Source: JAABRB01 sp963735025 (lineage in GTDB: Bacteria > Pseudomonadota > Gammaproteobacteria > Burkholderiales > SG8-39). From it: DNA of 64,000 nucleotides. The notes under the pieces are model-generated. The model did not search any database, was not told the origin of the DNA, and worked only from the letters and a program-made list of their open reading frames with translations. The stretch spans positions 1,612,001-1,676,000 of the forward strand of contig CAVTJG010000009.1 in the NCBI GenBank assembly GCA_963735025.1. Reading direction: 5' to 3'. Position numbers and translations under genes: made by a program. This document shows positions 60,722-64,000 of this stretch, one piece after another. Within the stretch, counting starts at the first letter, position 1, and the number at the start of each line of letters is the position of its first letter.

Positions 60722-62659
60722 ATGACCCAGGCGCTCGCCGCCCTGATCGATAGACATGCAACGGAGCATGCAGACGAGGTCGCGCTTTACGACCGGGATC
60801 GGCCCGTCACCTATGGCGAGCTCGACGACGAGGCGCGCCGGCTCGCGGCCGGACTCGCGGCGCTCGGCGTGGGGCGCGGCGATCGGGTCGCGCTGTGGCT
60901 GCCGAACCTGCCGGCGTGGCTCGCGTGTCTCTTCGCGTGCGCGCGACTTGGTGCGATCGCCGTCTCGGTCAATACGCGCTTCAAGTCGAGCGAAGTCGGC
61001 GACATCGTGGCGCGCAGCGGCTGCCGCGTGCTCCTGTACTGGCCGGGATTCCGCGGCATCGACTTCGCCACGATCCTCGCCGGTTGCGATCCCGGCACGC
61101 TGCACACCCTCGAACACATCGTTGCCTACACGGAGGACGGCGCCGGCCCGGGACAGGTTCTCGACCGTGATGTCGTCGCCTACCGCTCGCTGCTCGACGC
61201 GCAGCCGCTCGATGACGAACGCGGTGGCGAGGACGACGGCTGCGTGATCTTCACGACATCGGGCACGACTCGCGCGCCGAAGTTCGTGCTGCACAATCAG
61301 CGCACCGTCATCCGGCACGGGCTCGATGTGACGCGTGACTTCGGCTGGGACGATCCGGCGACACGCGTGCTCGTCACGGCGCCGTTGTGCGGGGTTTTCG
61401 GCTTTGCCAATGCCATGGCGGCGCTCGCCGCCGGGCGGCCCCTCGTGATGTATCCGACTTTCGACGCAGCCGAGTCCGCATCGGCCGTGCGGCGTCACGC
61501 GGTCACGCATGCGAATGCGACCGACGAGATGATCTCGCTCATGCTCGACGCGGTGGCCGAGCCACACCCCTTTCCGAGCGCAAAATGGTTTGGCTACGCG
61601 GCGTTCTCGCCCGCGCACGCCGATCTTCCGGCGCGCGCCGCGGCGCGCGGACTGAATGTCGTCGGGCTCTACGGCTCGAGCGAGGTGGAAGCGCTCTTTG
61701 CGCGTCAACACGAAGACGCGCCGCCGGAGGTTCGGTGGCTGGCGGGCGGCAAGCCGGTCGCACCCGAGGCGCAGGTGCGCGCGCGCGATCCGGAAACGGG
61801 CGCGATTCTGCCGCACGGTACGCCCGGCGAGCTCGAGTTCACGGCGCCGAGCCGCATGGTCGGCTACTTCGGCGACGAGGCGGCCACTCGCGCCGCGCTC
61901 ACCGACGACGGATTTTTTCGCAGCGGTGATCTGGGTTACACCACCGGCGACGGTTGCTTCGTGTTCCTTGCGCGCATGGGCGATGCGCTGCGCCTCGGTG
62001 GCTTCCTGGTGAGTCCGGCCGAGATCGAGGCGGTGCTTGCGGAACATCCGAGCGTGGCCGCCGCGCAGGTCGTCGGCGCGCGCACGGCGGCGGGGCTGAA
62101 GCCCGTCGCGTTCGTGATCCTGGCGCAGGACGCCGCGTTCGACGAGGCCGCGCTCATCGCGCACTGCGCGGCCCGCATGGCGAAGTTCAAGGTCCCGGCG
62201 CGCGTGCAGTCGATCGACGCGTTCCCGGTGACGCCCGGCGCCAACGCCACCAAGATCCAGAAGCACAAGCTACGCGAGCGGGCAGAAATCGCGCTGGACC
62301 TAGCGCAGGATAGGGCAGGCCGCGCTCCGGGCTCGTACCTCCCGGGCATCAATCCGCAGTTGGCCCAACGAGGAGTAGGGCGCCGGCGCCGTAACCAGCG
62401 CCCTGATCCCTGGGGCGCACTCTATTCGCTTCCGCTCGGCAAGGTGGTCGTGCGCGTTTCGGATGTGCATGTCGCGGAACCACTTCTGAATCTCGTCCGC
62501 CTCCTCTTCCCACGAAGGCATCGCGAGGTCGGCATTCAGATACTTCACCTGGATGTAGTGTGGAGCTCGTGCGCTAGAGAGTCGATTGTGCGGTCGCGGG
62601 GACGTAGATCGACGGTTCGTGATCAGGTAGATCTCGTTGCTGGGCATACGCGTTGCTGA
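60722..62659 (+). CDS. AMP-forming acyl-CoA synthetase with a spurious C-terminal tail
   Basis: The ANL fold is complete: VIFTTSGTTRAPKFVLHNQR (P-loop), VVGLYGSSEVEALFARQHED, FFRSGDLGYTTGDGCFVFLA and the C-terminal lysine motif PGANATKIQKHKLRERAEIA. The natural end is about 62303, where TAG lies one frame away; a single extra base upstream restores it and gives about 527 residues, the family size. As written, the frame runs to 62659 through sequence that codes on the other strand. It activates a carboxylic acid, probably the one taken up by dctPQM. Confidence 0.88.
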   Translation: MTQALAALIDRHATEHADEVALYDRDRPVTYGELDDEARRLAAGLAALGVGRGDRVALWLPNLPAWLACLFACARLGAIAVSVNTRFKSSEVGDIVARSGCRVLLYWPGFRGIDFATILAGCDPGTLHTLEHIVAYTEDGAGPGQVLDRDVVAYRSLLDAQPLDDERGGEDDGCVIFTTSGTTRAPKFVLHNQRTVIRHGLDVTRDFGWDDPATRVLVTAPLCGVFGFANAMAALAAGRPLVMYPTFDAAESASAVRRHAVTHANATDEMISLMLDAVAEPHPFPSAKWFGYAAFSPAHADLPARAAARGLNVVGLYGSSEVEALFARQHEDAPPEVRWLAGGKPVAPEAQVRARDPETGAILPHGTPGELEFTAPSRMVGYFGDEAATRAALTDDGFFRSGDLGYTTGDGCFVFLARMGDALRLGGFLVSPAEIEAVLAEHPSVAAAQVVGARTAAGLKPVAFVILAQDAAFDEAALIAHCAARMAKFKVPARVQSIDAFPVTPGANATKIQKHKLRERAEIALDLAQDRAGRAPGSYLPGINPQLAQRGVGRRRRNQRPDPWGALYSLPLGKVVVRVSDVHVAEPLLNLVRLLFPRRHREVGIQILHLDVVWSSCARESIVRSRGRRSTVRDQVDLVAGHTRC

Positions 62660-62764
62660 ACACATGCGGGCGAAAGCATTGCGCTGATGGCATCGCGAAA
62701 CTGGCTGATCGGCGTGCTGCTCTGAGGACACGGTGGGCGGCGCGATATCGGGCGCAGCGTACAT
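62300..62764 (-). CDS. possible gene fragment, convergent with the acyl-CoA synthetase
   Basis: The C-terminal half reads YIQVKYLNADLAMPSWEEEA, DEIQKWFRDMHIRNAHDHLA and AERKRIECAPGIRALVTAPA, with balanced composition and G/C-biased third positions, so it looks coded. The N-terminal half (NRRSTSPRPHNRLSSARAP) does not, and no ribosome site is seen. It ends in a CTAG shared with the corrected synthetase stop. Probably the 3' part of a broken gene of unknown family. Confidence 0.35.
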   Translation of the reverse strand: MYAAPDIAPPTVSSEQHADQPVSRCHQRNAFARMCSATRMPSNEIYLITNRRSTSPRPHNRLSSARAPHYIQVKYLNADLAMPSWEEEADEIQKWFRDMHIRNAHDHLAERKRIECAPGIRALVTAPAPYSSLGQLRIDAREVRARSAACPILR

Positions 62765-62836
62765 TTGTTGTGCGACTTCGGCAAGGACGAAACGCGCGTC
62801 GAAGCGCAGCGCAGCGGTTGACGGAGGTGTCTGCTT

Positions 62837-63794
62837 CTACGCACGCATCACGAGGCAAAGAGTTGCCACGAGGCAGGCGACGCAGCGGCAAGATGGCGCA
62901 TGTGTTCGTCCGGCCGCTAAAGCATGCCGAGCACGTACACATGCAGGCACAGTCAGAAACGAGAGCGGAATCCCGATCCGACATGAGCGTCGTGAGCGGC
63001 GGGTCGAGCCTGTACTCGGTTGCACGATCGCCGCGCGATCATCGGTGCATCGCCGCTCGAAGAAGATGATGCGGGTGTGATCGGTGTCGACGCTGGCAAT
63101 CGCAACAAAGAGGCTGACCACGCGGGGCGAAGACAGCTTGAAGCCGAGCGGCGCGAGCTTCGCCGTTGCCGCGAGCTCGCCGAGGCGGACCTGCGCGCCG
63201 ACCGACACGAGCGGAGCGGCGCGAGCGTGTCTCCAGACGGAGGAGTGTGGTCGCGAGCCACTCCGGATATTCGAGCGGCCGTAGCAGAAGGGCGCGATCA
63301 CCGCAAGGAGCGGCGGAAACGTCACGATCTTGCGGACGATGGCGAGTTGGTCGAACGCGGCGCCGAGTACATCGTGGCGACGACGATCCGAGCGTGGCGA
63401 GCGCAAGGTACGAACCGAGCTGGTCGATCACCAGCCCTTGTGCGACACCGGCCGAGCCGTAGACGCCTCGATCATCGGGATCCCGAGGAATGAGGTGTTC
63501 GCGAGGCCGCCGGTGAGCGTCAGTGCGCCGACCGACTGCGGTGCGAGGCCGGCCACGCGTCCGACGATGCCGAAGAAGGCGATGCTCAGCGCAAACAGCA
63601 CCCACGCCACCGCGGCTGCGAGGACGAGCGCAGACGTGATCTCGACTGCATGCAGATGCGTGAGGATCAGCGCCGGCAGCGCGATGTTGATGATGAACGC
63701 GTTGAGCGCGCCGGGGCCGCATCGGGCAGGCGACCGAGCGGCGCAACACCACGCCGAGCGCGAAGCAGGCAACGAGGAGGGCAAGGTTGTTCAT
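62837..63794 (-). pseudogene. AEC (auxin efflux carrier) family transporter, several frame breaks
   Basis: Pieces of one carrier lie in three frames: MNNLALLVACFALGVVLRRS from 63794, then ALNAFIINIALPALILTHLH, AVAWVLFALSIAFFGIVGRV and GGLANTSFLGIPMIEAS (63700-63450), YGSAGVAQGLVIDQLGSYLA (63440-63390), QLAIVRKIVTFPPLLAVIAP (about 63350-63290), and near the 3' end GIPLSFLTVPA (about 62960). The order and motifs (FIINIALPALI; TSFLGIP; final GIPLSF) are those of AEC permeases, which export or import small carboxylic acids. At least three indels are needed, so the gene is broken as written; its end is uncertain. Confidence 0.75.
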
Positions 63795-64000
63795 GGCGCG
63801 TCTGCCTTGCGCCATGTTCGACGGCGAGGGGGTACAGCCTACGATCAGTGAACGAACGAGCTGGTCCGGAAGGATAGCTCTGCCGCTCATGACGGCGGCA
63901 TGGCGGCGGCATGACGGGGGAAGCTAGTGTGCTGTTCCTCTAATAACTGGCATATGTCTTGCTTTTAATATCGGGCCAGGACACTAATCGGCCAGCGTGA
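63795..64000. other. window end, no gene seen
   Basis: About 200 bases upstream of the AEC start. G+C falls towards the end (CTTGCTTTTAATATCG near 63960). It probably contains the AEC promoter; no other feature is visible before the edge. Confidence 0.4.

Overview
The window is a high-GC (roughly two-thirds G+C by eye), densely coded stretch of a Gram-negative proteobacterial chromosome. TRAP transporters, MFS carriers, exported Tat proteins, HutD, a PEP-CTERM-like tail and a recurring GTCATTCCCGCG palindrome family point to an environmental betaproteobacterium, probably Burkholderiales-like. That placement is inference. I saw no rRNA, tRNA, CRISPR array, insertion sequence or prophage.

Layout. 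(1) 1-6.5 kb, minus strand: a broken glycosyltransferase cut by the window edge, a small lipoprotein, a GNAT acetyltransferase, a membrane protein, a DHA2-type exporter and a cNMP/glutaredoxin-like/thioredoxin-reductase-like flavoprotein. (2) 6.7-8.8 kb: a di-iron metallo-beta-lactamase-fold protein diverges from an ECF sigma factor/zinc anti-sigma pair; the gap holds two tandem copies of an inverted repeat. (3) 8.9-12.3 kb, minus: DUF4242, an alpha/beta-hydrolase-LuxR fusion, a SnoaL-like gene with an in-frame amber, a GFA protein and a HEPN-like unknown. (4) 13.2-15.6 kb, plus: three secreted proteins, one with a five-fold LPE(Q)ALNPPPGT repeat, ending at a terminator. (5) 15.8-25 kb: YdcF, a soluble spermidine-synthase-like protein, SPFH-SHOCT, DUF4178, a 49-aa membrane peptide, DUF350, a membrane spermidine-synthase-like enzyme, a Tat-exported FAD oxidoreductase and a zinc-ribbon protein. 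This is the most coherent poorly understood module here. (6) 25-30.7 kb: class II aldolase, gluconokinase, small secreted proteins, an isolated phage-tail-tube-like protein, a decayed AraC regulator and a frameshifted GFA gene. (7) 30.7-42.1 kb: exported methyltransferase, APC permease, two frameshifted CrtI-like oxidoreductases and a GcvT-like protein on the minus strand; a third CrtI-like oxidoreductase, an SDR, a D-threonine-aldolase-like enzyme and an MFS carrier on the plus strand. (8) 42-50 kb: MFS carriers, an HtrA-like protein lacking its triad, an exported intradiol dioxygenase, a cache protein, an Asp/Glu racemase and an exported metallo-beta-lactamase-fold protein. (9) 50-53 kb, minus: an MscS-like channel, a membrane-free MgtE-N/CBS protein and MgtE. 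(10) 53.3-62.7 kb, plus: APH-like kinase, acyl-CoA dehydrogenase, GST, peptide deformylase, HutD, a TRAP dctPQM operon and an acyl-CoA synthetase. (11) 62.8-63.8 kb: a multiply frameshifted AEC transporter.

Many otherwise convincing genes carry one frame break. In eight of them the length from start to the restored stop is 1 modulo 3, the signature of a single inserted base (or a two-base loss). This looks more like consensus indel error than decay, so pseudogene labels below mean 'broken as written'.
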